Of a stretch of 64,000 nucleotides of DNA, positions 1 to 9,808 are shown in pieces (position 1 is the first letter of the stretch; every line of letters starts with the position of its first letter). The notes under the pieces were generated by a model. That model saw nothing but the letters and a program-made list of their open reading frames with translations. It was not told where the DNA came from and made no database searches. The position numbers were made by a program, and so were the translations under genes. Source of the stretch: Microcoleus sp. FACHB-68 (lineage in GTDB: Bacteria; Cyanobacteriota; Cyanobacteriia; Cyanobacteriales; Oscillatoriaceae); NCBI RefSeq assembly GCF_014695715.1, contig NZ_JACJOT010000018.1, forward strand, positions 124,001 to 188,000, written 5' to 3'.

Positions 1-283
1 AGCATTGTTTGCGCCGGCAAGCGATAAATTATCGTAACAACAAAATGAGCCGGTGGCATTTCTGGCTGCCGATAGCTGGATACAGGGAGGAAGTCACCTG
101 GATCTGTTAACTTAGTTTAAAGACTACTGCATTCATTGGTTTAAGCAGCTAAATTGCTTGGCAAGTCTGCGGCAATCGTTGCCAATCAATTCGGTATCGA
201 GCTGCTGCGCCTCATCCCTTCAGTGTTGGGATGACAATTCCTGAGTTCGGTTGAACCCTCACCCCTAGCCACCTATCGGTAAT

Positions 284-1111
284 ATGAACATTCTTGGCAA
301 TCTTCTTTCCCAATCCTCCCAGCCTCCCCGTGTGAAAAAGCAGCGCCGTGGCGTTGAGATTAAGTCGCAGCGCGAAATTGAAATTATGCGGCAGGCGGCG
401 AAGATTGTGGCAACCGTACTCAAAGAAATTTCTGAGATGGTTGAGCCTGGAATGACGACGGCTGATTTGGATGCTCACGCGGAAAAGCGGATTCGTGAAA
501 TGGGCGCGACTCCTAGTTTTAAAGGCTATCACGGATTTCCCGCCTCGATTTGCTCAAGTATTAATAATGAAGTGGTGCATGGAATTCCTAGCCGAAAAAA
601 GGTAATTCGTGCCGGCGATGTGTTGAAAGTAGACACCGGCGCTTATTATGAAGGCTTTCATGGAGATTCCTGCATCACAATCGGCGTTGTTGAAGTAACC
701 CCGGCTGCGGCTAAGTTAATTCGGGTGGCTGAGGAAGCGCTTTACAAAGGCATTGAACAAGTGAAAGCCGGCAACTACTTGCTTGACATTGCCGGTGCCA
801 TTGAAGACCATGTGAAGGCAAATAACTTTTGTGTGGTGGAAGATTTCACCGGGCATGGTGTGGGACGAAATTTGCATGAAGAACCTTCGGTGTTCAATTT
901 CCGTACCCGCGAGATGCCGAATGTCAAGCTTCGCGCCGGCATGACATTAGCCATTGAACCTATTTTAAATGCCGGTTCTCGATTCACTAAAATTTTAAGT
1001 GATAAATGGACGGCAGTCACCGTAGATAATGCCCTATCCGCTCAATTCGAGCATACGGTACTGGTGACTGAGGACGGTTATGAGATTTTGACAGATCGAA
1101 CGAAGGTTTAA
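284..1111 (+). CDS. map: Type I methionine aminopeptidase
   Basis: Removes the initiator methionine from new proteins in the cytosol. The 275-residue protein has all five dinuclear-metal ligands of the family in the expected order: D117 (in VDTG), D128 (in GDSC), H191 (in GHGVG), E225 (in AIEP) and E256 (in QFEHT). H99 in NEVVHG is the conserved substrate-side histidine. The first 23 residues are a polar, basic extension ahead of the catalytic fold; several cyanobacterial MetAPs carry such an extension. Start ATG 284 is the only upstream in-frame ATG giving a full fold. It is monocistronic, with a clear rho-independent terminator 46 bases after the stop. Cyanobacteria often have several map paralogues, so this need not be the sole essential copy. 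Confidence 0.96.
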   Translation: MNILGNLLSQSSQPPRVKKQRRGVEIKSQREIEIMRQAAKIVATVLKEISEMVEPGMTTADLDAHAEKRIREMGATPSFKGYHGFPASICSSINNEVVHGIPSRKKVIRAGDVLKVDTGAYYEGFHGDSCITIGVVEVTPAAAKLIRVAEEALYKGIEQVKAGNYLLDIAGAIEDHVKANNFCVVEDFTGHGVGRNLHEEPSVFNFRTREMPNVKLRAGMTLAIEPILNAGSRFTKILSDKWTAVTVDNALSAQFEHTVLVTEDGYEILTDRTKV

Positions 1112-1156
1112 TCAGTCGCGCTTTACCTGCGTTTTCTCAAATAAAATAAGCATTAG

Positions 1157-1188
1157 AGACGTTGCCGACAACGTCTTTTGTTTTTTTT
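1157..1188 (+). terminator. Rho-independent terminator of map
   Basis: A perfect 8-bp stem (AGACGTTG at 1157-1164 and CAACGTCT at 1169-1176) with a 4-base CCGA loop is followed by a run of T interrupted by one G. It lies 46 bases after the map stop codon. Confidence 0.9.
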
Positions 1189-1662
1189 AAATAAGCGAAT
1201 TGCAGGATAAACCGTTAGAAGAAATTAAAGCACTCCTGACTCAATAAAACCCCATATTTCTAGAAAAATAAAATAAGGAAATTCTAGATTTAAAAAATTT
1301 TATAGCTGGAATAATTTTGGAGTCGTTTTAAAGTCATCAAAAAAATATTTGTGTTAACGATAACCTTGTAAATTATGGGAGAGGCTGTGAAAAATATAAC
1401 CAAAATACCCTGAAAAATTATAGCAAGAATGCGAAATAACTTAATTCATGAGTATTGAACAACTGAAAACCTTCAGACTCACAAAAAAAAAGAAAATTTA
1501 ACGAAAGTGTTTAATCGCCGGCACAATCATCGTGTAGTTAAACAACCGGCTAGCCTAGATTTAACCGGCACCCTAGGATGAAAAAATTACTCAAGCAAGG
1601 TAGGATTTCAGTATTCACGCCCATAGCCCCTATTAGGAAGTTACAAATATAAAGAAATAATT
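1189..1662. other. AT-rich intergenic region
   Basis: Between the map terminator and the amidase gene there is about 470 bases of AT-rich DNA. I see no gene, tRNA or strong hairpin. It presumably holds the amidase promoter. A short open stretch near 1200-1246 reads like the tail of a protein but is too short to call. Confidence 0.5.
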
Positions 1663-3075
1663 ATGAATCAAGAAGAATTAGCTTTTACACCGGCACTCGA
1701 ACAAGCCCAGCTAATCCGCAGTAAACAAGTGTCGCCGGTAGAATTAGTCGAACTTTACCTAAAACGCATAGAACGGCTCGACAGTCAACTGGGCAGCTAC
1801 TTCACCGTCAGTGCAGACCTCGCCCTTGCTGATGCCAAAATTAAAACAGAATATCTCGCCAAATCCGGTGACTCCTCAGAACTGCCGGCCTTCTTTGGCG
1901 TTCCCATTTCCGTTAAAGACCTCAACTCTGTTGCCGGCGTCCCTTGTAGCTACGGCACAGCAGCACTGCGGAGTCAGGTAGCCGCCCATGATGACAACGT
2001 CGTAACAAAGATTAAGCAGGCCGGCTTTACGATTCTAGGCAAAACCGCTACAGCCCAGTTAGGAACGATGCCCTATACAGAACCCCAAGGCTTTCCCCCA
2101 GCCCGTAACCCTTGGAACCTAGATTACACCCCAGGCGGTTCTAGCGGGGGTGCAGCCGCAGCCGTAGCAGCCGGTTTGTCCCCGATCGCCCAAGGTTCTG
2201 ATGGCGGAGGTTCTATTCGTGGCCCTGCCCAGTGCTGCGGGATCGTCGGGCTAAAACCCTCACGAGGACGGATATCCAGTGCGCCGGTGGGTGATTATCA
2301 AAGTGGGATTGCCACGAGTGGCCCTTTAACCCGCACGGTTGCCGATGCTGCCGCCTTCCTCGATGTCGTTTCAGGCTACGTTACCGGCGATCCCTACTGG
2401 TTGCCAAAGCCAGAAACCTCGTTTTTAGCAGCCACCCAAGACCGGCTGGATTCCTTGCGAATTGCTTTTTCTACAACGCTTGCGCCTGTGGGGGATACTG
2501 CGCCTATCTGTGCGAAAGCTGTGTTAGATACTGTCCAATTGCTCGAAGAAATGGGTCACAGTGTCAGCGAGGGATGCCCGGATTTCGACGGCTTAATTGA
2601 GCCGTTTACAGTGGTTTGGCAAGCTGGTGTGGGTGCATCTGGGGTTCCCCCGGAATTGTTAGAACCGATGAATCGCTGGCTACTAGAACATAGCTATCCT
2701 GCCGGCCAGTATCTGCGGGCTGTGGCGCAAATGCAAATCATTTCCCGGCGAATTGTCGGATTTTTTGAGAACTTTGACGTTTTGGTGCTGCCGGTTTATA
2801 TGTATCCCACCATCCGCGTCGGCGAATGGGCCAACCTAACACCAGAAGAAACCATGCACAAGGTGATTCAATGGGTTGCGCCCTGTCCAGCCTTCAATGC
2901 GACGGGACAGCCGGCGATTGCCATCCCTGCCGGTTTCGATAGTGTAGGGATGCCGGTGGGTGTCCAACTCATCGGTAGGCCGGCAGCAGAAACCACTATC
3001 CTAGCCCTAGCCGCTCAAATTGAAGCCGCGAAACCTTGGCGCGAACACCGGCCTGCTTTTGGCCAGCAATCCTAA
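1663..3075 (+). CDS. Amidase-signature family hydrolase
   Basis: Amide hydrolase of the amidase-signature family (relatives: GatA, fatty-acid amide hydrolase, bacterial acylamidases), presumably cytosolic. At 470 residues it has the usual length. The Ser-cisSer-Lys triad is visible: K85 in ISVKDL, the cis-serine around S160 in the GGSSGG block, and nucleophile S184 in GGGSIRGPA, 24 residues later as in the family. No gatB or gatC lies beside it, so a stand-alone amidase is likelier than the tRNA amidotransferase subunit. Substrate cannot be read from sequence. It ends 23 bases before queE, so the two genes could be co-transcribed, but they share no obvious pathway. Confidence 0.9.
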   Translation: MNQEELAFTPALEQAQLIRSKQVSPVELVELYLKRIERLDSQLGSYFTVSADLALADAKIKTEYLAKSGDSSELPAFFGVPISVKDLNSVAGVPCSYGTAALRSQVAAHDDNVVTKIKQAGFTILGKTATAQLGTMPYTEPQGFPPARNPWNLDYTPGGSSGGAAAAVAAGLSPIAQGSDGGGSIRGPAQCCGIVGLKPSRGRISSAPVGDYQSGIATSGPLTRTVADAAAFLDVVSGYVTGDPYWLPKPETSFLAATQDRLDSLRIAFSTTLAPVGDTAPICAKAVLDTVQLLEEMGHSVSEGCPDFDGLIEPFTVVWQAGVGASGVPPELLEPMNRWLLEHSYPAGQYLRAVAQMQIISRRIVGFFENFDVLVLPVYMYPTIRVGEWANLTPEETMHKVIQWVAPCPAFNATGQPAIAIPAGFDSVGMPVGVQLIGRPAAETTILALAAQIEAAKPWREHRPAFGQQS

Positions 3076-3098
3076 GTCCTGAGTCTTTAACTAGCCCC

Positions 3099-3923
3099 AT
3101 GTCCCTCTCCCCTTCTCCCCTTCCCCCCCTCTCCCCCTCCTCTAATGCCCCGACTGCAAGGCTGATTGAAGTCTTTTCCGCAATCCAAGGGGAGGGGTTA
3201 AATGTGGGCACTCGCCAACTTTTTATTCGCTTTGCGATTTGCGATCTGCGCTGCCGGTTTTGCGATAGCGCCCATACTTGGCACGCACCGGCAACCTGTC
3301 AGATTGAGCGAACTGCCGGCCTGCGTGACTTTGAAACTTATTCAAATCCAGTAGAGATGGCGACTTTGCTGGAATGGGTGAGCCGGCAAAATCAACCGAG
3401 GCTACACGACAGCATCAGCATTACCGGCGGGGAACCGTTGCTTCACGCCCCTTTTTTGGTAGAATTTTTGCCCCAAGTGCGGGCTGCAACCGGCTTACCG
3501 ATTTATCTGGAAACGGGGGGGCACCATCCAGAACAATTAGCAATGATTTTGCCCGATGTGGATTTAGTGGGCATGGACATCAAGCTGCCCAGCGTTAGTG
3601 GGGAATCTCACTGGCCGGCTCACGCAGAGTTTCTCCAACTATGTCATGATTCACAAGTTGAAATATTTGTCAAGATAATTATTTCCCATCAAACTGACCC
3701 AGCCGAGTTAGAAAAGACGGCTGAGTTAGTGGCCGGGGTGAATCCTGAAGTGCCGGTATTTTTGCAGCCGGTGACTGCGCTAGGGAAAGATCAAGGCAAA
3801 AGCATGGCTTTATTCTCGCCGCCTTCCCCAGAACAAGTGCTGGAATGGCAGGCATTGATGAAGTGCCGGCTCAAGCACGTCCGCGTTGTGCCGCAAACAC
3901 ATAAAATGCTGGGGCAATTGTAA
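3099..3923 (+). CDS. queE: 7-carboxy-7-deazaguanine synthase (radical SAM)
   Basis: Radical SAM enzyme that converts carboxytetrahydropterin to 7-carboxy-7-deazaguanine in queuosine/preQ0 synthesis. From ATG 3099 the protein is 274 residues. It carries the FeS-SAM motif C48-x3-C52-x2-C55 and the GGEPLL segment that follows it, preceded by the characteristic SIQGEG-like block (residues 28-33). The start is uncertain: the first 18 codons lie in a pyrimidine-only-looking tract (repeated ccct/ctcc) that encodes Ser/Pro low complexity, as in the window's intergenic filler. Homologues usually begin about where ARLIEVF begins here. A longer in-frame start at 3036 would overlap the amidase gene and is unlikely. 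No other queuosine genes are in the window. Confidence 0.9.
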   Translation: MSLSPSPLPPLSPSSNAPTARLIEVFSAIQGEGLNVGTRQLFIRFAICDLRCRFCDSAHTWHAPATCQIERTAGLRDFETYSNPVEMATLLEWVSRQNQPRLHDSISITGGEPLLHAPFLVEFLPQVRAATGLPIYLETGGHHPEQLAMILPDVDLVGMDIKLPSVSGESHWPAHAEFLQLCHDSQVEIFVKIIISHQTDPAELEKTAELVAGVNPEVPVFLQPVTALGKDQGKSMALFSPPSPEQVLEWQALMKCRLKHVRVVPQTHKMLGQL

Positions 3924-3962
3924 TTTTATTAGAACCTTAGATGATTTGGGAGGCGTTGGAGA

Positions 3963-4011
3963 ATGGGGCATGGGGCATGGGGCATGGGGCATGGGGCATA
4001 GGGCATAGGGA
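3963..4011. repeat. GGGGCAT heptamer array (STRR)
   Basis: About six tandem copies of the heptamer GGGGCAT, with slight decay to ATAGGGC at the right end. This is the short tandemly repeated repetitive sequence type known from filamentous cyanobacteria. It lies between the convergent queE and DUF3318 genes. Confidence 0.9.
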
Positions 4012-4078
4012 ATGGTTAATAAATAATAGAGAATGCTCTCCCCCACTCCCACTCCCTCACTCTCCCCCTCTTTTACTA

Positions 4079-4106
4079 AGCACTCAGCACTCAGCACCCA
4101 GCACTC
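4079..4106. repeat. AGCACTC heptamer array (STRR)
   Basis: Four tandem copies of a heptamer (AGCACTC, one with a C substitution) directly abut the stop codon of the DUF3318 gene. The same unit in inverse orientation occurs at 35601-35636 and 54298-54343. Confidence 0.85.
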
Positions 4107-4769
4107 TTAATAAATACTCTCGGATTGTATGTTGGGTTCGCGGCCAGATTTGGCTTTGGTTTTGGCTTTGTTGGCGCTGCGTTTGAGAGCTTGTAACCGC
4201 GCTTCGTATTTAGAGCGTACCCGCTTTTTAGGGGTTTGCTCGATCAAGGCTTTTAAAGCGCTGCCTAAGCTTTTGTAAGCGTTAGGGAGGGAATAACCGA
4301 AGCGAGTGGCGAGTGCGATGGCTTTTTCATCAGCGTCAATTGCTTCAGTGAGTTGCTTATCGCCATTATTTTTTTGATAAAGCCGGTAGCCGGCTACCCC
4401 ACATAGGGCCAAAGCTAACAGCAGCAGCAACCCATCTTGAACCCAGAGTTCGCCCACAGCACCCCCCATGCCAATAGCAAGCGCTGCCATTTCCCATCCC
4501 TCTTTGGGAATGGTGTCATTTTGAATTCTGGCCACTTCATGCCAAAACAACAAATTTCGCTGATCGAGGGCCAGTTGTTCCCAGCGAATGAGGTCAATCT
4601 GAATCTCCACCTGATCTTTGCCAATTTCTTCGGATCGCAGCAGAGGGGGATTGATCTCAGTAGTTTTCTCTACCATGACCCAACTTTGCAATTCCGGCGG
4701 CAGTAAGCCTTTCAAGCGCCGGAGTTCATTCATTTCGGCTTTAGCCGTGGAGGTTGCATAAGATGTCAT
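4107..4769 (-). CDS. DUF3318-like cyanobacterial membrane protein
   Basis: A 220-residue protein that I recognise as resembling the cyanobacteria-specific DUF3318 family; its function is unknown. The N-terminal half (about 1-95) is soluble and acidic. Two hydrophobic segments lie near residues 93-105 and 112-130. A basic C-terminal tail rich in K/R/A follows (about 180-215). That layout suggests an inner- or thylakoid-membrane protein with both ends on the same side. It is transcribed divergently from the CHAT gene across a 393-base gap. Its 3' end runs straight into a heptamer repeat array, so the transcript terminator may lie within repeats. Confidence 0.75.
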   Translation of the reverse strand: MTSYATSTAKAEMNELRRLKGLLPPELQSWVMVEKTTEINPPLLRSEEIGKDQVEIQIDLIRWEQLALDQRNLLFWHEVARIQNDTIPKEGWEMAALAIGMGGAVGELWVQDGLLLLLALALCGVAGYRLYQKNNGDKQLTEAIDADEKAIALATRFGYSLPNAYKSLGSALKALIEQTPKKRVRSKYEARLQALKRSANKAKTKAKSGREPNIQSESIY

Positions 4770-5162
4770 AGAATCCAGCCCTAGGAGGTTTCAAACAGAA
4801 AACAAGCCTTGTCCTTTGAAGTATTGTAAAACTTCACCGAATATTATTGCCGGCAAAGGCGAGTGCTTGCCGCTTGTCACTGTACAGATAAGTATCCGGC
4901 ACTCGTTTTACCTCTGCCGGGGATTTGCGCCTTTCCTTAATAAAAATCTTACCTCTGTGCTGGGCTTATCTGTGAGGGAGGCGCTGCCAACCGGCTTGCA
5001 GTGTTCAACGAGGCTTTTGTTGCAGTTGAAACAAAGACTGTTGAGCCAGATCGCAGCGATTGACTGGAAATTTGCGATTTGCCGGCAATTGGACGAATAC
5101 CTTGTTAAACTACAGCCACAGAACTCTGAATCAATTAAGCTAGTTTAGCCTGAGTGAGAGCC
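4770..5162. other. Divergent promoter region
   Basis: This gap separates the minus-strand DUF3318 gene and the plus-strand CHAT gene and should hold both promoters. A 110-codon open frame at 4816-5148 lies inside, but its product looks like no protein family and has no good ribosome-binding site, so I do not call it. Confidence 0.5.
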
Positions 5163-6632
5163 ATGAAATTACCAGCGAGATTTATTAGCCAATTAATCAA
5201 GGCAAAAGGCGCTGAAGAAGGCAATCGTCCCAAGGCAAAGGGTGTGAGTAAATATTTTTTGTTGTTGACTTTTGTTTTATTGCTTTTTCCTTATTTAGTG
5301 CCGGCAAAATCCTCTGTCTTGGCTGCCGGTAGCGCCGACCCAATTATTACTCCAAAGAAAAGTTTCTCAGGAATTGAGATTAGTTGGAGCAATAACTTGG
5401 CGATACTCTTTAAGGTCATGAATTTAGCTGATACAGTGCAGCAACTAGAAAAACACTGGGAAGATGTTTATGAAGGTTATTGGGGAATTAATTTCTCTGA
5501 TGAGGTGATGACAGCGGATAAGATAGCCGGTGTTTTGTCAGAAGTTGAAAAGCAAGCCCAAATAAAGCCGGCTCTAATTTATATCACTTCTACGCGAGAT
5601 CGGCTAGAACTGTTGCTAGTCACTCCCCACGGCAAATTAATTCGTAAAAGCTTGCCAGAAGCCAATCAAGAAGCACTGCTGAAGGTCGTTAAAGAGTTTC
5701 GTAATACCACAGCAAATCCAACAGAAACGCTCACGAGTTCTTATTTACCGGCAGCTCAGCAACTCTATGAGTGGATGATTGCGCCTTTAGAGTCAGAGTT
5801 AGAAAGTCAAGGAATAGATACCCTACTATTATGCTTGGGGAAACACTTAAGCGCGATTCCTTACGGAGCGTTGCACGATGGAAAACAGTTTTTAGTGGAA
5901 AAGTACAGCTTCACACGAATTCCTGCTTTCAAATTGATAGATCCAGCTTATGTAAATATTCAAAATTCACAAGTTCTGGCAATGGGGGCTTCAGAATTCC
6001 AAGACCTCACTCCGTTGCCGGCTGTGCCGGTGGAATTGTCTAATATTACAGAGCAAGTGGGGAATGGTCAATCTTTTTTAAACCAAGCATTCACACTAAA
6101 AAATTTACAATCTCAACGCCGGCAGCAGCCATTTTTAATTGTTCATCTCGCCACTCATGCAGAGTTCAAGCCAGGGCAACCCAGTAACTCGTTTATTCAG
6201 TTTTGGGATAGTAAGTTAACCCTCGATAAAATGAACGGACTAGGTTGGAAGAACCCCCCTGTGAATCTGCTAGTGCTAAGTGCTTGCAAAACTGCTTTTG
6301 GGGATGATAAAGCCGAGTTAAGTTTTGGGGGTTTAGCCGTTCAAAGTGGCGTTAAATCAGCTTTGGCAAGTCTGTGGTATGTTAGCGATACCGGCACTTT
6401 AGCGCTGATGAGTGAGTTTTATCAACATCTGCAAACAGCACCTTTTAAAGCCGAGGCGCTTCGGGAAGCTCAAATTGCGATGATTCAAGGGAAAGTCCGC
6501 GTAGAAAATGGCAAGCTACAGGGATCTACCTGGAGTTTACCTCTGCCGGCAGAATTGAAAGCTCTTGAGACTCAAAATTTATCCCATCCTTTCTATTGGG
6601 GAGCTTTTATGATGATTGGCAGCCCTTGGTAA
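5163..6632 (+). CDS. Membrane-anchored or secreted CHAT-domain protein
   Basis: Caspase-like (CHAT) cysteine peptidase-type protein, 489 residues from ATG 5163; a GTG nine bases upstream is the alternative. One hydrophobic segment at about residues 32-48 looks like an uncleaved anchor or signal peptide, placing the rest outside the cytoplasm. The CHAT fold fills the C-terminal half. The predicted catalytic dyad is H332 (in HLATHAEF) and C375 (in VLSACKTAF), and the typical FGGLAVQSGV and ALWYV segments follow. Unlike most cyanobacterial CHAT proteins it has no TPR repeats upstream of the domain. Substrate is unknown. The gene stands alone, and the convergent lipid-kinase gene begins its 3' end 19 bases away. 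Confidence 0.85.
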   Translation: MKLPARFISQLIKAKGAEEGNRPKAKGVSKYFLLLTFVLLLFPYLVPAKSSVLAAGSADPIITPKKSFSGIEISWSNNLAILFKVMNLADTVQQLEKHWEDVYEGYWGINFSDEVMTADKIAGVLSEVEKQAQIKPALIYITSTRDRLELLLVTPHGKLIRKSLPEANQEALLKVVKEFRNTTANPTETLTSSYLPAAQQLYEWMIAPLESELESQGIDTLLLCLGKHLSAIPYGALHDGKQFLVEKYSFTRIPAFKLIDPAYVNIQNSQVLAMGASEFQDLTPLPAVPVELSNITEQVGNGQSFLNQAFTLKNLQSQRRQQPFLIVHLATHAEFKPGQPSNSFIQFWDSKLTLDKMNGLGWKNPPVNLLVLSACKTAFGDDKAELSFGGLAVQSGVKSALASLWYVSDTGTLALMSEFYQHLQTAPFKAEALREAQIAMIQGKVRVENGKLQGSTWSLPLPAELKALETQNLSHPFYWGAFMMIGSPW

Positions 6633-6651
6633 GCTTTGATTTCTGCCGTGT

Positions 6652-7518
6652 TTATTCAGGCACAAAAACAGATAGTGCTTGTGGAATAATTTGAAATTGA
6701 GCAGGAGTTTCGCCACTCAATTCGCCATCCGCATCAATTAAGTGAGACCGGCGCGTTTGAATCTCGATAGTTTGGGCTTGTAATGTCCGCACACCACGAC
6801 CCGGTTTGCCCTTAATAATCGCCGGTAATAGGGGAATTATGTCCCACCAATGCTGAATTTCTACGCAATAGAGATCCAGCCTTTGATCATCAATCCTTGC
6901 ATTTTCAGATACACTCAAGCCACTGCCATAATAACGACCGTTACAGACAGTAATTTGAACGGTTTGAACACGAATATACTCGTTATTCCCATGAATATCT
7001 GCCCAAAAAGGCCGGCTTTGCCAGAGAACTTGTAAAGCGGTGGCAGCGTAGGCGATTGATCCCCAACGTCGCTTAAATTCTTTTGACACTCGCTTATTAA
7101 TTTCAGCACTCAACCCTATGCCGGCAACATTGAGAAAGTATTTGCCATTGATGCTGCCGATGTCTATCGTGCGGAGTTTTCCTTGGGCAATAATTTTACA
7201 AGCTGCCGGTAGGGACTGGGGAATTCCTAAGTTACGGGCTAGATTATTCGCAGTGCCTAATGGCAAGATTCCTAAAGGCAAGCCGGTGTCTACCAAACCA
7301 TCCAAGGCGGCGTTGATCGTGCCGTCACCACTACCAACTATCACACAATCGATTTGTTGCCGGTGTTGGCGGATCAGATCGGGTAATGCTTTTGGGTTTT
7401 CAGCCGGCTTCTCTATCAGTTCCAGCCCTAATTCTTGCAATAGTTGAATAGCTTGCAGCCGGCCTTCTTGTCCCAGGCGAGCGTTAGGATTAACTAGCAG
7501 CAGTGCGCGTTGACTCAT
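6652..7518 (-). CDS. YegS/BmrU-type lipid kinase
   Basis: Diacylglycerol-kinase-like enzyme predicted to phosphorylate a lipid alcohol using ATP. At 288 residues it matches the family length. The nucleotide-binding GDGT motif is at residues 64-67 and the PLGTANNLAR block at 86-95. The C-terminal DADGE motif, typical of this family, is also present. No membrane segment is visible, as expected for a peripheral enzyme. It might act on diacylglycerol, phosphatidylglycerol or a sphingoid base; sequence alone does not tell. The gene is convergent with the CHAT gene. Confidence 0.9.
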   Translation of the reverse strand: MSQRALLLVNPNARLGQEGRLQAIQLLQELGLELIEKPAENPKALPDLIRQHRQQIDCVIVGSGDGTINAALDGLVDTGLPLGILPLGTANNLARNLGIPQSLPAACKIIAQGKLRTIDIGSINGKYFLNVAGIGLSAEINKRVSKEFKRRWGSIAYAATALQVLWQSRPFWADIHGNNEYIRVQTVQITVCNGRYYGSGLSVSENARIDDQRLDLYCVEIQHWWDIIPLLPAIIKGKPGRGVRTLQAQTIEIQTRRSHLIDADGELSGETPAQFQIIPQALSVFVPE

Positions 7519-7765
7519 TCGGCCTCATGGATAACCAATCCAGCAAGATTATTTTCTTTATTGTCTGGCTAAATGTGCCGGTTGTCATAGGGAAGTTGAG
7601 CAGTCAAGAACTTTACTCCCTTATTTCCGCAAAACTCTTTATTGCCCTTCTGTTATAAAAAGCCGGCTTCATTAACAGAAAATGAAATCTGGACACTTCA
7701 TAATTTTAAGAATATCTGCCTCACAGCTAGATTCAAAAATCAATTTCGCGCCCAGTGTCCATCGA

Positions 7766-8608
7766 CTACAATTCTATTCCTAAATCACGCAATCTTTGCG
7801 CTAATTCCTCAGCGCGTCTTTCGGCTTCTTCCGCACGTTGTCGTTCTATTTCTAACTGCTGTTGTGCCGCCTCAGCTTGTCGCTGTGCCGCCTCAGCCTG
7901 TTGCTGTGCCGCCTCAGCCTGTCGCTGTGCTGCTTCCTCTTCAGTCAAAATCCAATTTCCTTCAGCGTCGTACCAACGTAACCACAAGCGATCTAAACCT
8001 TCATAAACTCCCTGCCATAAGCCTAAACCTAAGTCAATATCAGGCATCCAAATTTTCGGCTCACTTAGCTCTAATTCCTGATAGCTACCGGCTTGTAAAC
8101 TAAAAGCGCGTAACTGGTCGTTGTAGCGATTAAACACCACATAATAAGGAATCCGCAAAATTCGCTCGTAAACCTCCCACTTCCCAGGCGGTTGGTTAGC
8201 ACCCCGCTCAGTTTCTCCCAAGTCTTCCTTTTCTGTTCCTGGTGATAGTAATTCCACCACGACAAAGGGACTGACTCCTTCTTGCCAAATCACATAACTC
8301 ATGCGTAGATCATGCCCATCGTAGAGCCTCGGCACACCTACGACTCCAAACCAATCTGGGCGTTTATACCTATTTTGATGACGCACATCATAGTAAAGAT
8401 TTATGTCGCTGCCGGCAAATAGCAGATCCGGAAAATAAGGGCGAGGGCAGAAAGTGCGCCGCAGCAGTTCCGGTTGTAAATCGTGAAATTCGTCAGGCAA
8501 ACCAGGTTCCTCCGGGTTCTCGCTGGGCAGATCGTACATCGTGGGCAGCGTTTCCCTTGGAGAAAGGGGCGGATCGCTTTGCTCAACCGGATACTTGACT
8601 CGAAACAT
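7766..8608 (-). CDS. Uma2-family (DUF820) endonuclease-fold protein
   Basis: Member of the large cyanobacterial Uma2/DUF820 family, which has a PD-(D/E)XK nuclease fold; the biological role is unknown. From ATG 8608 it is 280 residues; an upstream ATG at 8653 would add 15. The core includes RPDWFGV, then the VVELLSPGTEKED segment, which supplies the family's acidic and lysine active-site residues. The last about 60 residues form a charged Q/A/E-rich coiled coil with 7-residue periodicity, encoded by 21-bp tandem repeats. Such coiled-coil tails are common in this family. It is divergent from hemC. Confidence 0.88.
   Translation of the reverse strand: MFRVKYPVEQSDPPLSPRETLPTMYDLPSENPEEPGLPDEFHDLQPELLRRTFCPRPYFPDLLFAGSDINLYYDVRHQNRYKRPDWFGVVGVPRLYDGHDLRMSYVIWQEGVSPFVVVELLSPGTEKEDLGETERGANQPPGKWEVYERILRIPYYVVFNRYNDQLRAFSLQAGSYQELELSEPKIWMPDIDLGLGLWQGVYEGLDRLWLRWYDAEGNWILTEEEAAQRQAEAAQQQAEAAQRQAEAAQQQLEIERQRAEEAERRAEELAQRLRDLGIEL
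7861..7923. repeat. 21-bp coding tandem repeat
   Basis: Three near-identical 21-bp units (7861-7881, 7882-7902, 7903-7923) encode the QRQAEAA/QQQAEAA heptads in the coiled-coil tail of the Uma2 protein. The high nucleotide identity suggests recent expansion. Confidence 0.85.
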
Positions 8609-8771
8609 AACAAGCCTCACTTCCACTGTGGGAGAAAGTTTATGTCGGGACATCCCATGCCGGTGCCATTTCTACTTTATCGCCCAAATTCGCCTCAAGG
8701 TATTTAGGAGTCACGCACTGCGGTAGCCTAGATAAAGTGACTTTAATTCGCTCATTTGACGCGATCGTTCT

Positions 8772-9749
8772 ATGTCCCCAATCGTATCTGCCCCTACTCG
8801 TACAGTTCGCATCGGTTCCCGCAAAAGTCAACTCGCCCTTGTCCAAACTTACTGGGTGCAAGAACAACTCCAGAAACACTACCCAGATTGCACCTTTGAA
8901 GTCCACACCATGTCCACTCAAGGTGACAAAATTCTGGATGTCGCCCTGGCCAAAATTGGTGATAAAGGACTTTTTACCAAAGAACTCGAAGTCGGAATGC
9001 TCAACCATGAGACGGATTTAGCCGTGCATTCCCTCAAAGATTTGCCCACCAACTTACCGGAAGGCTTAATCCTCGGATGCGTTAGCGAAAGGGAAAACCC
9101 AGCAGACGCCTTGGTGGTGCATGAAAAGCACAAAGACAAGCAACTGGAAACATTGCCGGCAGGTGCAGTGATTGGCACCTCCTCTTTGCGACGCCTTGCT
9201 CAACTGCGCCACCACTATCCCCATTTGGAATTTAAAGATATTCGGGGTAACCTCAATACCCGACTGGCGAAACTGGATGAGGGCGGGTATGACGCGATTA
9301 TCTTAGCGGTTGCCGGCCTACACCGGCTGGGAATGAGTGATCGCATCCACCAAGTTATCCCGGCTGAAATTTCCCTCCACGCCGTCGGGCAGGGCGCACT
9401 CGGCATCGAATGTCGTGCCGGTGACACGGAAATTTTAAATCTTCTTAAAGTCCTCGAACATACCCCCACCGCCCAGCGCTGCTATGCGGAGCGCGCTCTG
9501 CTACGCACACTTGAAGGTGGTTGTCAAGTTCCTATCGGCGTAAATACCACAATTGAAGGGGATCAACTGACCTTAACCGGCATGGTAGCCAGCCTCGACG
9601 GCAAGCAATTGGTCAAAGATACCATCACCGGCCCTGCTGAAAACGCCGAACAACTTGGCATCGAACTTGCCCACAAATTGCGGGAACAAGGCGCACAAGA
9701 AATCTTGGCAGAAATCTTTGCCCAAATTCAACGGGAGCAAAAACATTAG
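8772..9749 (+). CDS. hemC: Porphobilinogen deaminase (hydroxymethylbilane synthase)
   Basis: Polymerises four porphobilinogens into hydroxymethylbilane for haem, chlorophyll and bilin synthesis in the cytosol. The 325-residue protein has the dipyrromethane-cofactor cysteine C251 in [10 protein letters not shown]. It also has the active-site aspartate D90 in HSLKDLP and the GTSSLRR and DIRGN blocks. Start ATG 8772 gives a short polar leader before the [11 protein letters not shown] core. It is a single-gene unit followed by a hairpin, and a divergent promoter is shared with the Uma2 gene. Confidence 0.97.
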   Translation: MSPIVSAPTRTVRIGSRKSQLALVQTYWVQEQLQKHYPDCTFEVHTMSTQGDKILDVALAKIGDKGLFTKELEVGMLNHETDLAVHSLKDLPTNLPEGLILGCVSERENPADALVVHEKHKDKQLETLPAGAVIGTSSLRRLAQLRHHYPHLEFKDIRGNLNTRLAKLDEGGYDAIILAVAGLHRLGMSDRIHQVIPAEISLHAVGQGALGIECRAGDTEILNLLKVLEHTPTAQRCYAERALLRTLEGGCQVPIGVNTTIEGDQLTLTGMVASLDGKQLVKDTITGPAENAEQLGIELAHKLREQGAQEILAEIFAQIQREQKH

Positions 9750-9774
9750 ATCCAAGATTTTAGGTTGAGAATTC

Positions 9775-9808
9775 CTGGTGAGAATTACAATCGGTTGAAT
9801 CTCACCAG
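9775..9808 (+). terminator. Hairpin after hemC
   Basis: A perfect 9-bp inverted repeat, CTGGTGAGA (9775-9783) and TCTCACCAG (9800-9808), with a 16-base loop lies 26 bases after the hemC stop. There is no T run, so it may act as a processing or stabilising structure rather than a classic terminator. Confidence 0.5.

Noticed and set aside
4816-5148. 110-codon open frame in the DUF3318-CHAT spacer
   Set aside because: No family, poor ribosome-binding site, odd composition, and it fills a divergent promoter region.
7642-8103. 153-codon plus-strand frame with Val-Pro-Gln repeats
   Set aside because: Antisense shadow of the coiled-coil repeats of the Uma2 gene.
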